Assembly (NCBI GenBank): GCA_028641055.1
Contig: CM054060.1
Coordinates: 317,119,344 to 317,183,343, forward strand
Direction of reading: 5' to 3'
DNA: 64,000 nt
Source: Alopecurus myosuroides
Lineage: Eukaryota > Streptophyta > Magnoliopsida > Poales > Poaceae
The stretch's first letter is position 1. Every line of letters starts with the position of its first letter. The notes beneath the pieces are model-generated. The model saw nothing but the letters and a program-made list of their open reading frames with translations, had not been told where the DNA came from and did no database searches. Positions 17,631 through 28,318 of the stretch are shown here, piece after piece. The position numbers were made by a program, and so were the translations under genes.

Positions 17631-18826
17631 AGCTATGATTTTTTTGTTTATATTTTATTTTTATTAGTATGTACTGCCTTCGGGTCATATCTCTATGCAT
17701 TGCCCTTCGGGCACTATACGAATGCAACTTAATTTTTTTTTGTAAAATTTAGCTAGAAATTCGTATTTTAGTATTTTTGCGGATTTAATTTGGGGGTGAA
17801 GGGGCGTTGGGATGTTTTGATATTAACTGGGTGGTCTGGCCCAGGTTCCGTCCGCAGATCACGCTAATCAGACCAAAAGAGGACGTGGGACCATGATATT
17901 TTTCTATTGGATATGTACAAACATAATTTCTACGTATATGCCAATTTTCAGTGTAAAATATCATACTGAGAAAAACTAAATTGTGGGGTGGAGAATTGGT
18001 GCAGCTGGGACCAGTGCTCCTATCTAGCTAAAAAATTCGAAAACATATTTCAAAGTTTCAAAGAATTCAGAAAAAAGTCTGGATCTAGCTGTAGGTATAT
18101 CCTACTAACGTGCAAAATTTGAAATTCAAATACTCCCTCCGTCTCAAATTAAGTGTCACAAAGTTAGAAAAAATGGATGTATCGATACACAAAGTTTGAG
18201 AGCGGAGGGAGTACAAAATATTATAGGCTACACAAAAAGACAAAATTATGTATCTGGTTATGCCCATTTTCAAGTCTCTAAATTTTAGCATTTTATCATT
18301 TTTGTGTAGCCCATAATACTCTGTAATATAAAAATTTGAACGTTTATAGAATACACTGGTAACAACATCTGTAATTTTTTTTTCAGAATTTGTTAAAACT
18401 TTTGTTTTCGAAGTTTTTAAGTAGGCAGGATCAATGGTGCCTAGGAGCCCGGCTATAAAAAAGAAAAATAGTAAATCCCTATTGGCGCAAACGTGTCTTT
18501 TTTGTGTAACCCAAGATATAAATGGTTTTTTAAAACAAAACTATTGGCTCATGTACAAAATATGCATATGTAGCTGTATACTTTATCTTTAAAATCTATG
18601 AGCCCTAAAATAATCGCTAACGAATTACTGGAAATTGGGTGCTAGGAGCCACGGCCACTTTCAAGACCACTACCACCAGTCCACCGACCACGGTCCACTG
18701 GCATAGTGGCATCCCACCACCACCAGTCCAACAAGAGCAAACCCCCATTCGCTCAGGCAGCTCGCAGAAGTGTGTCGATCCCGTCCCCCGGCAAAACCCT
18801 AGCCGCCCTCCGCCGCCGCATCCCCC
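17631..18826 (+). other. AT-rich spacer and 5' flank of F-box gene 1
   Basis: Largely non-coding. It holds one MITE (18133-18211). From about 18461 the sequence resembles the upstream flank of F-box gene 2 (from about 27960), so the duplicated unit begins near there. The last 170 bp (ACTTTCAAGACC onward) is clearly alike in both copies and contains the 5' leader. Confidence 0.6.
18133..18211. mobile_element. Stowaway-type MITE, 79 bp
   Basis: Ends CTCCCTCCGT and GCGGAGGGAG form the typical Stowaway (Tc1/mariner) inverted repeat, flanked by TA on both sides (18131-18132 and 18212-18213). Non-autonomous and shortened. Confidence 0.85.
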
Positions 18827-20983
18827 ATGGATGCCGCCGGCACCGCTGGTGTAGAAGCATTCCTGGTCGAAGTCGAGGAGCTCCTCAACTCTCTGGGATT
18901 GCAGGCCCCGTCGCTGCAGGTCGGTTTCGTCGTCGACGTCCCCCAGCTCATCTCCCTCCTCCCCCCACCCGCTGTCCCAGCGCCCGATGAAGACGAATCC
19001 TCCGACGACGATCACTTCTCCTTCACCTCCTCCGAATCCGACGAAGATGGGGCCGCCGCCGGCGCTCTCGTTCTGACGGCGCAGGATGACGGCGAGGACC
19101 ACATCGGCCGCCTCGCGGACGACCTGCTCTCCAACATCCTCTCCCGCCTCCCCACCAAGGAAGCCGCGCGCACCATGGTCTTGTCGACGCGCTGGCGCTT
19201 CGTGTGGGCGGCGACCCCGCTCCTCCTCGACGACGCCCACCTCAGGGTCGCCGAATGTCTCCGCAGGATGTCCCCCTTCCGCGTCGTGCGCGCCGTCTCG
19301 AGATGCGTGGCCGCTCACCCGGGCCCCGTCCGCGCCGCGCGCATCACCCGCCTCCCCTTCCACCAGCAGGAATACGCGCTCCAGCGTCTGGTCGCCAGCC
19401 TCGCCGCCAAGAACGTCCAGGATCTCATCCTCTTCAACTGCCCCTTGCCGCTCGACCTGCCGCTCCCCGACGAAATCCTCAGCTGTGCCTCCCTCACCCG
19501 GCTCTACGTCGGGTTCTGGCGTTGGCGCTTCCCAAGCACCACCGCCCACTCGCCTGCCTTCCCAAACCTCCACGAGCTCGGCATTTTCCACACCATCATC
19601 GAGGACAAGGAAGTCGACGCCTTGCTCGCGCATTGCCCCAAGCTGAAGATCCTTTCCTATGCCATGGCGCACAAATGCCCTTCACGCCTCCGTGTCAACT
19701 CCCGTAGCCTCCGCGTTGTGGTCGAATGGAGATGCAGCTTCGATGAAGTCATTATCGATGATGCCCCCTGCCTGGAACGCCTGCTGTTCGATAGCGTTGG
19801 CAAGCGGAGACCCATCAAGATTGTCCACGCGCCCAGGCTGGAGGTCCTTGGGTTCTTGGACCTCAACCTCCACACGCTCGAGATTGGCGGCATTGTCATC
19901 AGGGTAACTGCGGCATCTGACTCTGTGTTTTGCACTTAGCATTTATTACTTGATTGCGCAACCAAATAATGGTCTCACTGTTTAATTTGCCTCGATGGCA
20001 GGCTGGGATGAATGTGAGAGCTTGTGCCATGCTGCCAAGTCTGAAGATACTTGCTGTCAAGGTGCGGTTTTGGAATGACAAGGAGACCAAGATGCTGGCC
20101 ACTCTGCTCAGATGTTTTCCTCGCCTTGAGACGCTTCACATCATGGTATTGTCAAAAGATATCTTTTCATCTGAAGAATTGTTTTTCAATTGCAATTCAA
20201 GATGATAATATGGATGTCATCTTATTCCACTACTTGTTGCTCATTCATATATATTCTAGAATCTGGGCTCAGAATCTACATATCAGCTGTAGCACTTCTA
20301 ACTGTACTTTGGTGCAATTTCGAGATCGATATATGCTGACTAAGTTTTTTTTTTCTCAATACAAGTCCATTCGGTCCGAGTCACCTGATACTGTGGTTGA
20401 TGTGGATTTCTTGGAGTCCCTGCCATCCTGCGATTGCCTTGAATCTCATCTGAAGAATTATGTCCTCCACGGATTTCACTGCCGGAAGCATGAGACGTCC
20501 TTTCTCCGTTACATTTTTAGATATGGTAAGGTGCTTCAGACCCATGGCTTCGTATATGGTGATGGTGCTGGTGTGGTAATGGAGGGATCAGATGGAAGCA
20601 GTTCTAGTGATGATGTGGTCGTGGAGGAAGGACCGGTGTCAGGTTCTGTTGGTGTGGGAAATGCGCCATCAGGTGGAAGCAGTTCCAGTGATGATGTGAT
20701 AGAGGAGGGAGGCTCGCTGTCAGGTTCAGTTGGTGAGGGCAATTCTCCATCTAGTGGAAGTAATTCCGGTGATGATGTGGTAGTGGAGGGTGGCCCGGTG
20801 TCGGGTACCGAGGGCATTGCACCATCAGGTGAACGCGTTGATAGGTATATGTCTTTTTGCCCCGCCTTCCCTTGCTGGAGCTTTCAGAACGCCATTGACT
20901 TGTCATCGGAGGATCCCTTCTTTGTGTTGAGGCGCGACTACGGCCAGACTGTTCATGTTATTGATAGTGGGACAACGTGCTAG
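18827..20983 (+). CDS. F-box protein gene, copy 1 (three exons, 612 aa)
   Basis: Exons: 18827-19903, 20002-20145 and 20366-20983, joined at GTAACT...GGCAG and GTATTG...CAAG with phase 0 at both junctions. The F-box is at residues 93-132 (DHIGRLADDLLSNILSRLP), followed by leucine-rich repeat-like sequence to about 410, as in plant F-box/LRR or FBD-type proteins. Such proteins select substrates for SCF ubiquitin ligases; the substrate is unknown. An acidic Asp/Glu/Ser stretch precedes the F-box (54-74). Exon 3 carries a triplicated SSSDDVVEEG...SGSVGEGN tail and ends with a hydrophobic MSFCPAFPCWSFQ segment. The start has a good context (cccATGgat) and is shared with copy 2. No inactivating change is seen. 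Confidence 0.85.
20590..20830 (+). repeat. Ser/Asp/Gly tail repeat in F-box gene 1
   Basis: Three units of roughly 28 codons (SSSSDDVVVEEGPVSGSVG and variants). The same array is at about 30100-30320 in copy 2, where the first unit is shorter. Confidence 0.8.
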
Positions 20984-21410
20984 TTTGTGCTCAATGATGG
21001 TGCCTATGCAGGAGATATTTTCACTCGGCAGGTTTACTTTGTGGTGCTAAGGTTATGGTGGTAGCTACTTGTTACTTGATGATTATGTGATGAACTAACA
21101 AGGTAGTTTGGGGTTTTCTACCGGGGAGGCTGTTAGAATCTGAGTTAGGGGAGTAACTTGGCTGCATGTTGTTTTGGGCCTTTTGGCTTGTAAAAGTACC
21201 TACTGTATGCACAAATTTATCTCTCTGGTAACCTGATTTATTCTTTTGCTGCCAAGTTGTTATCTATCTCTGTGGTAACCTGATTTGTTCTTTTGTTGCT
21301 ACGTTGTTAAATTACCTAGTTCCTTGAAGGAAATCTGTGTTACATGTCATATTCCTTGCCATTGCTGCCCCTTCTTTGTTCTGTTTTCACCCAATCTGGT
21401 TCTACTTATT
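20984..21410 (+). other. 3' flank of F-box gene 1
   Basis: Resembles the 3' flank of copy 2 (30475 to about 30865) as far as CTGGTTCTA, then diverges where the copia fragment begins. Presumed 3' UTR; no clear terminator could be fixed. Confidence 0.6.
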
Positions 21411-22945
21411 GTTGATCGATATAGTCCTAGGGTGGAACGGTGTACTATCCCTCACGTGGCTGGTACAGGAAGGGGTACGTATATTGTGTGGTGTACTACA
21501 CCATCACATATACGTACGGTGTACAATACTCTAATACCCCCCTTAATTTAGACCTGGGAGAGGTTTAGATTACGTTTGAACTCATCTAATTTCTTGGTAC
21601 ACAAAGTCTTGGTGAACCCATCTGCAATCTGATCTTTGCTGGATATGAACCTGATGTCAAGTAACTGACTAGCAACACGTTCTCTGACAAAGAAGAAATC
21701 AATCTCAATGTGCTTAGTTCTTGCATGAAAATGCTTAGTTCTGACATGAAAAACTGGGTTAGCAGATAAATATGTGGCACCAAGATTGTCACACCATAAG
21801 CATGGTTTTTTCTCGAGTATAACACCAAATTCTCTGACAAGGGCTTCAACCCAAATAAGCTTAGCAGTGGCATCAGAAAGGGTCTTGTACTCTGCCTCTG
21901 TGCTGGAACGAGAAACAGTGGGCTGTTTTCTGACACTCCAGGATACCAGTTGGACCAAAAAATATTGCAAAACCACCAGTAGAGCGTTTGTCATCTAAAA
22001 CACCTGCCCAGTTTGCATCTGAAAAAGCACTAAGAAGAGTGGAGGGGGGCTTCTGAAAGGTAAGTCCAACTGTGCGTGTGCCATGAATGTACCTGAGAAT
22101 CCTTTTAACTGCAGACCAATGTGCTGTAGTAGGAGCATGTAGGTACTGACAGACTTTATTAACTGAAAACGCAAGATCAGGTCTGGTCAGAGTCAAATAC
22201 TGAAGACCACCTACAATGCTTCTGTAATTAGTAATATCCTCAGGACCAAGAGGAGAGCCATCTGTCAATTTCAGAGAATCCGTAGTAGACAGTGGTGTTG
22301 GACATGATGTACATTTACTCATACCAACTCGAGCTAGAATGTCAGATGCATATTTCTCTTGAGTTAATAGCAAACCATTAGACTGTTTGTGAACCTCAAT
22401 ACCTAAGAAGTAGTGCAGTTCTCCAAGATCTTTAAGAGCAAAATCTGAACTTAAATTTTGAAGAAGTGCTGAAATGGCTTGATCTGAGGAGCTTGTAACT
22501 ATAATGTCATCAACATAAAGGAGTATATAGACAGTGATACCTGACTTGGCATACAGAAAAAGAGAAGTGTCTGCCTTGGAAGGAGTAAAACCCGGTGTCT
22601 GGAGCTTGTTCCTAAGGCGAGAATACCATGCACGTGGAGCCTGTTTCAGACCATATAGAGTTTTATCAAGTTTACAAATATAATTGGGAGTAGCGGAAGA
22701 CTCAAAACCAGGTGGTTGCTTCATGTAAACCTCCTCTTCCAGAACACCATGAAGAAACGCGTTCTTCACATCTAGCTGTCGTAAACTCCAACCTCGAGAA
22801 ACAGAGATTGAAAGCACAAGTCTAATAGTAGCTATTTTAACAACAGGACTGAAGGTGTCCTCATAGTCTATATCATATCTTTGTTTGAACCCTTTTGCAA
22901 CAAGCCGTGCTTTGTATCTGTCAATAGTTCCATTTTCCTTTTGCA
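21411..22945 (-). mobile_element. Ty1/Copia fragment with short LTR
   Basis: Minus-strand order is partial reverse transcriptase, RNase H, G-rich tract (AAGGGGGGGT), then a LTR of about 127 bp at 21411-21537 ending CAACA. CTTAT at 21406-21410 may be one target-duplication copy. The 5' part, including the 5' LTR, gag, integrase and the first half of reverse transcriptase, is missing. The right edge at about 22945 abuts another element directly. Confidence 0.75.
21548..22945 (-). pseudogene. Copia reverse transcriptase and RNase H, truncated and frameshifted
   Basis: The frame starts in [20 protein letters not shown] and keeps [31 protein letters not shown], the catalytic YVDD ([13 protein letters not shown]), FLGIEV and the RNase H lead [18 protein letters not shown] frameshift near 21945-21960 moves the rest ([33 protein letters not shown]) to another frame, ending at 21548. 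A 21 bp duplication at about 21713-21753 repeats the FHxRTKH codons. Confidence 0.85.
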
Positions 22946-23836
22946 ACAAGGCCAGGAAGCTGAGGAAAGATGCAGGTCTCAACGTCGAGGAATCGGCCAC
23001 AATCGACGATCTGATTGAGAACATCAAGGCCCGGGCAATCTCCCTCAAGGGCATGGGAACCACAATGGTATCCACTGTTGTGCGCCTGCACAAGCTCTTC
23101 TGGCCGGAGAAGGAGGTCCCGAAAACAATTACTCAGATTGCCTCCAACTTGGATTATGTCAAGGAGGAAATGAAAAAATGGCGCGACTCAGCGGCCCGAG
23201 CTGGCGCAGATGAAGCCCTCCACTTTGTGATGTCCTGGTACAAAAACTTGGACCTTGACAAGCTCAAGGAGCTCCGGAACAAGTCCAAGTGGACCGAGAG
23301 GGAGGAATTCGTCCAGCGCCACAAGGAGATCGCCTACAGGCTGGCATCATATGCAGACACCAAGGAATACATAGATGGCCTTCCGGAACCGGACACCGAT
23401 GCCGAAGATGGTGATGACAAAGATGACGAAGATGACGATGATGAGGACGGGAAGGACGGGCGATGAAGAGGAGGAGCAGGACGATGCCGGCGACGCAGGA
23501 GCCGAGCAGAACGAGGCTGGCGAGGAGGAGGCCGAGGTGGGCGGTGGTCAGGAGGCGACCGAGCTAGGAGCTGGCTCCGAAGAGGTCCAGACTGACCCAC
23601 AGCCCACTGCCCCGTCTGGAGCTGTTACCACCGAGATGGTGATTGACACTCCTGTTCCCGAGTTGGGCGCAACGGAGGCCATAGCCGAGAGCGCCGCATA
23701 CGGGCCTGCTCCCCCAACCGACGACTCCGCGACTCCGACCTCTGCTGCTGCTTCCGATCCCATCTCCGCGCTCATCTCCCAATCTTCGGACTTATCCAGC
23801 GCTGAAGCCAATTCCACTCCTTCGACGACGGCCTAA
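22946..23836 (+). pseudogene. Last exon of the antisense accessory gene in the decayed Tat element
   Basis: The plus frame carries the same module as exon 8 of the complete element (11573-10633): HKLFWP, WRDSAARAGAD, SWYKNLDLDKL, KEIAYRLASYADT and YIDGLPEPDT, then an Asp/Glu run. A frameshift near 23450 moves the acidic and Ala/Ser/Thr-rich tail to another frame, ending at 23836 (STPSTTA). The module is well kept between two otherwise different elements, which argues it was under selection as protein. The upstream exons are lost at the copia junction. Confidence 0.8.
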
Positions 23837-24480
23837 GTTTCTTTTTTATCTCAACTTCAAACTTTTTATCAGATCCCCTGTATGCCGGATGCAGATGTAT
23901 CCAACAGTTTACTGTTTCAAGTGCTACTCAGTTTATTACGTTTTTTTTAGCAAGACTAGCTCAATGTCGGATTGCGCTAATTCTGAGTCCCCGAGTTGCT
24001 TTTCTTATCCACCCGGTTCTTTTATCTTTGCTCTTACCTGCCACTTGTTGCTTGTTGGTAGTCGAGTCACAAGATTTCAAAAACCGAGCTTCTGATACTT
24101 AACACCTTTGACATTTGAAATTAACACTACCGAGTACTTAGCCGCAAAAATAGAAGGAAAAAACACTCAACTCGGTTGATACAATCTTTTCTCCTTAGCA
24201 GTTTTTCGTATGTTCATTGACCTTTGGCTTGTTCTCTTACTTGCCATGAAGCCGGGTTGCGGACAACAGCAGAGTCAAAGAGTTGGCCCTTAGGTTTAAA
24301 CACATTACTAGACATGCGTATGGAATTCCGAGTAGACAAACCGAGTAGACAAAGTAAATAAAGTAAATGACATAGAGCAAGTTTGGCACAGGCAGTCCCC
24401 GAGTTCGAATTCGGAGTGCTGACTTAGAATTTAACTCGATAAGGGATACATACAATGTTTGTTCAGGAATGAAAATGGCG
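23837..24480. other. Spacer between antisense gene tail and pol in the decayed Tat element
   Basis: Corresponds in place to 9955-10632 of the complete element, inverted. It has CAGTCCCCGAG words (reverse of CTCGGGGACTG) and no open frame of note. Confidence 0.6.
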
Positions 24481-26402
24481 AAGTAGAGCTACATTCTAGG
24501 GACGCTTGGATTCCTCCCCGGATTTATCCGTCCTGTTCTTCTATGCTGCCTGTGCATCAATGAGGTAGTACGCATCATTGTGTAGAGCCTTGCTCACAAT
24601 GAAAGGACCTTCTCATGGAGGAGAAAGTTTATGCATCCCGGCGGTGCGTTGCACAAGCCTAAGGACCATGTCTCCTTCTCGGAAAACCCTTGGGCTTACT
24701 TTCCGGCTATAATAGCGTCTCAGATTCTGTTGATATACAGCTGAGCGTGATATAGTTATTTCTCTTGTTTCTTCGAGCAAATCAACTTCATTTTCTCGGG
24801 CTTCTCTTGCCTCCGCCTCAGTATAGAGGGTTACTCTGGGTGAGTCATGCTCAAGGTCAGTGGGCAATACGGCCTCTGCTCCATATACCAGGAAGAATGG
24901 TGTGTATCCGGTTGATCGGTTAGGGGTAGTCCTTAGACTCCACAACATCATCGACAACTCGTCCAGCCAATAACCAGGGGTTCGCTGTAATGGCTCAATT
25001 ATCCTTGACTTTATTCCGGATAGGACTATGCCATTAGCTCTTTCAACTTGTCCATTTTAAGCCGGATGGGCGACTGATGCAACGTCCAGCCGGATCCGCT
25101 TCTCCTTGCAGAATCGAGAAAAAACTCCCTCGGCGAAATTTGTTCCATTATATGTGATGATCCCATGCGGGTAGCCATATCTCAGGATGATATCCTTCAA
25201 GAAGCTTACTGTTGTGTTTCCATCACGCTTCCGGATTGGCTTCACTTCAATCCATTTGGTGAACTTATCAACCATGACCAAGATGTGAGTCATGTTGCCC
25301 CGAGATGGCTTGAAGGGACCCACCATATCCAAGCACCATACAATAAATGGCCAAGTGATGGGGATGGTCTTCAACTCGGATGCTGGTGTGTGTATATTGC
25401 TTGCATTTCTCTCACACCCATGCACTTCCTCACCAGATCTTCCGCTTGCCGCAAGGCAGTGAGCCAAAAGAATCCATGCGGAAAAGCTTTGTTGACCAGG
25501 GCCCGAGATGAGGCATGGTGCCCACATTCTCTTTGATGTATCTCTCTGAGAATTTCTTCCCCCTCTTCTGGTTCAACACAACGCTGGAGTATACCAGTAG
25601 GGCTTCTCTTGTGCAGCTCTTTGTTGATGATGGTGTAGGCCTTGGATCTTCTTTGTATCTGCCTGGCCGTGACCTCGTCACTTGGCAAACTGCCATCCAT
25701 CAGGAAGGATAGTATGGGAAGAGCCCATCTTGGCGTGGGCCGAGTAGGAAATACAGGTTCATCCACTTCCATTGGATCAGCCACCATGACTTGCTCTGAG
25801 TTGGAGACGAGTCCCCGAGTCACCGAGTACTGAGAAATGATCCCCTTGATGAAGGCGACAGTCCCCAAGCTAGGAGAGGCAGTCCCCGGGTTGGAGACGA
25901 CGGTCCCCGAGTTCTCCTTTGCGCTCTCCTAGTCAATTTCCATGGGAACAACCTCTGAATCCGGCACATCCGGGATGAATATAGACTGCGAGTTGGGTGA
26001 TGGCTTGATAGAGGGCTTCCTCAGATGCTCTAGAGCAATCCCAGGTGGGATGAATTGCCGAGAAGACCCCAACTTGGATAGAGCATCCGCTGCATTATTT
26101 TTAGCTCGGTGGATGTGATGGAACTCACACCCAGCGAAGAATCCGGTCATATTTTGGACAAGGAACCGGTAAGACGCCATGTTGGCATCCAACGCGTCCC
26201 AAGTCCCCGAGACTTGTTGGACTACCAGGTCCGAGTCGCCATAGCATACGACCCGCCGGATTCCAATTTCCTTGGACACTTTCAGTCCATGAACCAAGGC
26301 TTCATACTCGGCTACATTATTGGATGCCGGAAAATGAATCTGAAGCACATACTTGAGTTGGTCCCGCTTGGGTTAGGTGAGTACCACACCGGCACCGAAC
26401 TC
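24481..26402 (-). pseudogene. Second RNase H and integrase of the decayed Tat element
   Basis: Runs right to left. 26402-25929 has RNase H (YGDSDLVVQQVSG, HIHRAKNNAADALSK). 25868-25371 has a PPT-like repeat region and the integrase zinc site with a frameshift at its Cys pair. 25527-25057 has the integrase core. The second catalytic Asp is Tyr (IITYNGTNF). A stop replaces Ser in AHPASNGQ (near 25058), and another stop replaces Trp near 24613 after KLSPP. It cannot make an active integrase. Confidence 0.85.
25860..25920 (-). repeat. Decayed CGGGGACTG repeat array
   Basis: On the minus strand, CTCGGGGACCG, CCGGGGACTG and TTGGGGACTG occur about 20-30 bp apart, at the same place in pol as the 21 bp array at 8411-8540. 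Confidence 0.65.
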
Positions 26403-27000
26403 TGATAAGCCCGGATCTCTGAGTTAAAGACCGAACTAATCTGTCTTTAGCTCACCACGACAGTTGGCGCCCATCTGAGCTTGAAAGAGAGAAATTTGAT
26501 CCGAGAAGCCTGGATCTCTGATAAGGAGACCGAACTGCCGACCTCGATCTGCGATGCTTCACTGTGATCCATTTATCCGCAACAATTTCCTCTTCCACGA
26601 AGAAAGATGCAAGCATTATTGGGATATTAGGAACACAAAATATTGGATGAGAATAAACCGTTGGCAACATCGATCGGAACTCCTTCTCCGCCACTTGACG
26701 CATCCGTCTCTTTTTGATTCTCCTCGCCGCCTTCTTCCCGGATGAAGCAAGATCACAAGCTGAGACCTCTAATGGAGTCCTACAAACATCAAGGTATTGC
26801 AAAGAAGAACCATTAGGTGTACCTTCCGTACTGCCGATGTCGGCACCATCCTCGGAATCAGATTCCACGAGGCACCAGAACCTGCCACCAAAGGACGGCG
26901 GCGGCCCGCGCAGAGAAGCTTCAACCTTCACCGGTGATACCCCCTTCGGCAGCAGTCGCGCCACAGTAGGACCGTTGAGAGGATACAAACATAATGACAC
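26403..27000 (-). other. Unclassified fragment with an open minus frame
   Basis: A 182-codon minus frame (from 27000) is Ser/Arg-rich (SSGKKAARRIKKRRMRQ, DKWITVKHRR). It loosely resembles the N-terminal region of LINE ORF1 proteins, but no diagnostic motif is visible. At 26453-26473, CACCACGACAGTTGGCGCCCA matches the LTR-end/primer-site junction of the complete Tat element on the plus strand. Confidence 0.3.
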
Positions 27001-28318
27001 TAAATAAAGGGTAAACTAAATCCTCGAGACCACCGTCAAAAGTTAAAACCAAAGTCATTATCCTTGTGCCACCATGTCGCTTGCTGGTGACGGACAACAT
27101 TGAAAATCAACCATTGAAATACTTGCAAAGAACGGTAGAGGACTAATAAGTCGGACGAACCACCTCAATCTAGGCACATAGCCGCACCATCATTGCCATA
27201 CTAGCCAGATGACCCTTCTCGTACTGAATCACATGAGGCACAATAGAGTTAGAAAACACGAACAAATCCATTGTATGTCATTCACGAAAACAGATGGGGA
27301 TAAAAACTACTCCCTCAGTTCCAACGGAGGAAGTAACAATTTTCTTGATAATCGCTAGGTAAAACTTGTGGGTGAGTTGTAACCAGAATTGTATTTACAT
27401 GAGCTGTAAAGCCAAATATTTGGAGGGATGTAACATGCCCTCAGGGAAAAACGGTGATCCCTATACCGGGTGGTCACGCTGCTCCCGCTGGTGTCCTTCC
27501 CTTTCTAAAGCCCCGCCTTTAAAAAAAATTAAAGCACCGCCTTGAAGTACATGGTTTGTCGTGCGCGGCTTCGTCTTTTCCCGGAGACTCGTTCAGGTTG
27601 AGAGCTTTGGAGACTTCAAGTGGTGCTTCCGGTGTTTGCTTGGAGTTGTGTGTGGTGGTGTTGTTCTTCAAAACCTTTGAGTCCTTCCTTCAGTGGGTGT
27701 GTTATGTTGTCATGTTGTATGGATTAGGTTGTATGTTGGTCGTCTTTTTATTTATAAAGTAGAACGAGAGTATTATTCGAAATGAAACACGCAACACCTT
27801 TTTGTAAAGGACAAAAAGAAATAAAACGCAAAAAATATGTAGATTTAAATTTAAGTTTTTAAAAATCAAATCATTTTTCGTTCACATATATTTTCTATAT
27901 ATATACAAACTTCCGGGGCAAAAAATTCACACTCCAAGCTAAAAATAAGTGACTATGAAAAAAGGAAAATAGCAGATCCCCACACCCCAAAATTTGTCTT
28001 TCTGTGCAGCTCAAAATATAAGGTTTATTTGAACGAAAGTTCTCTCATACGTATGAAAATATGTATATGTAGCTGTATACTTTATTTAAAAAACCTAAAG
28101 TATTGTTTTCGAATTTTTCGGAATCGAATTAAGTGTGCTGGGAGCTACTGCCACTTTCCGGAAGAAATATCACAGTCCACTACAACCAGTCCACAACCAC
28201 GGTCCACTGGCATCCCACCAGTCCAACGAGAAGTCTCCATTCGCTCAGGCCGCTCGCAGAAGTGTGTCGATCCCGTCCCCCGGCAAAACCCTAGCCGCCC
28301 TCCGCCGCCTCATCCGCC
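27001..28318. other. Spacer upstream of F-box gene 2
   Basis: No supported gene. It contains a 24 bp Stowaway remnant (27310-27333) and an AT-rich stretch. From about 27960 the sequence resembles the flank of F-box gene 1. Confidence 0.5.
27310..27333. mobile_element. Stowaway MITE remnant
   Basis: CTCCCTCAGTTCC and GGAGGAAG face each other with almost no interior, flanked by TA on both sides (27308-27309, 27334-27335). It is probably an internally deleted copy. Confidence 0.5.

Larger units (their letters stand above)
22946..26402 (-). mobile_element. Decayed Tat-lineage element, both ends missing
   Basis: Seen from the minus strand: part of the second RNase H, integrase, spacer, then the tail of the antisense gene (which reads on plus). 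This is the inverse orientation of the complete element, with the same internal order. LTRs, gag and reverse transcriptase are absent. It is older than the complete element: pol carries several stops and frameshifts. Confidence 0.82.

Noticed and set aside
21411..22945. Full-length copia insertion between the F-box genes
   Set aside because: Only one short LTR and half of pol are present and no second target duplication was found.
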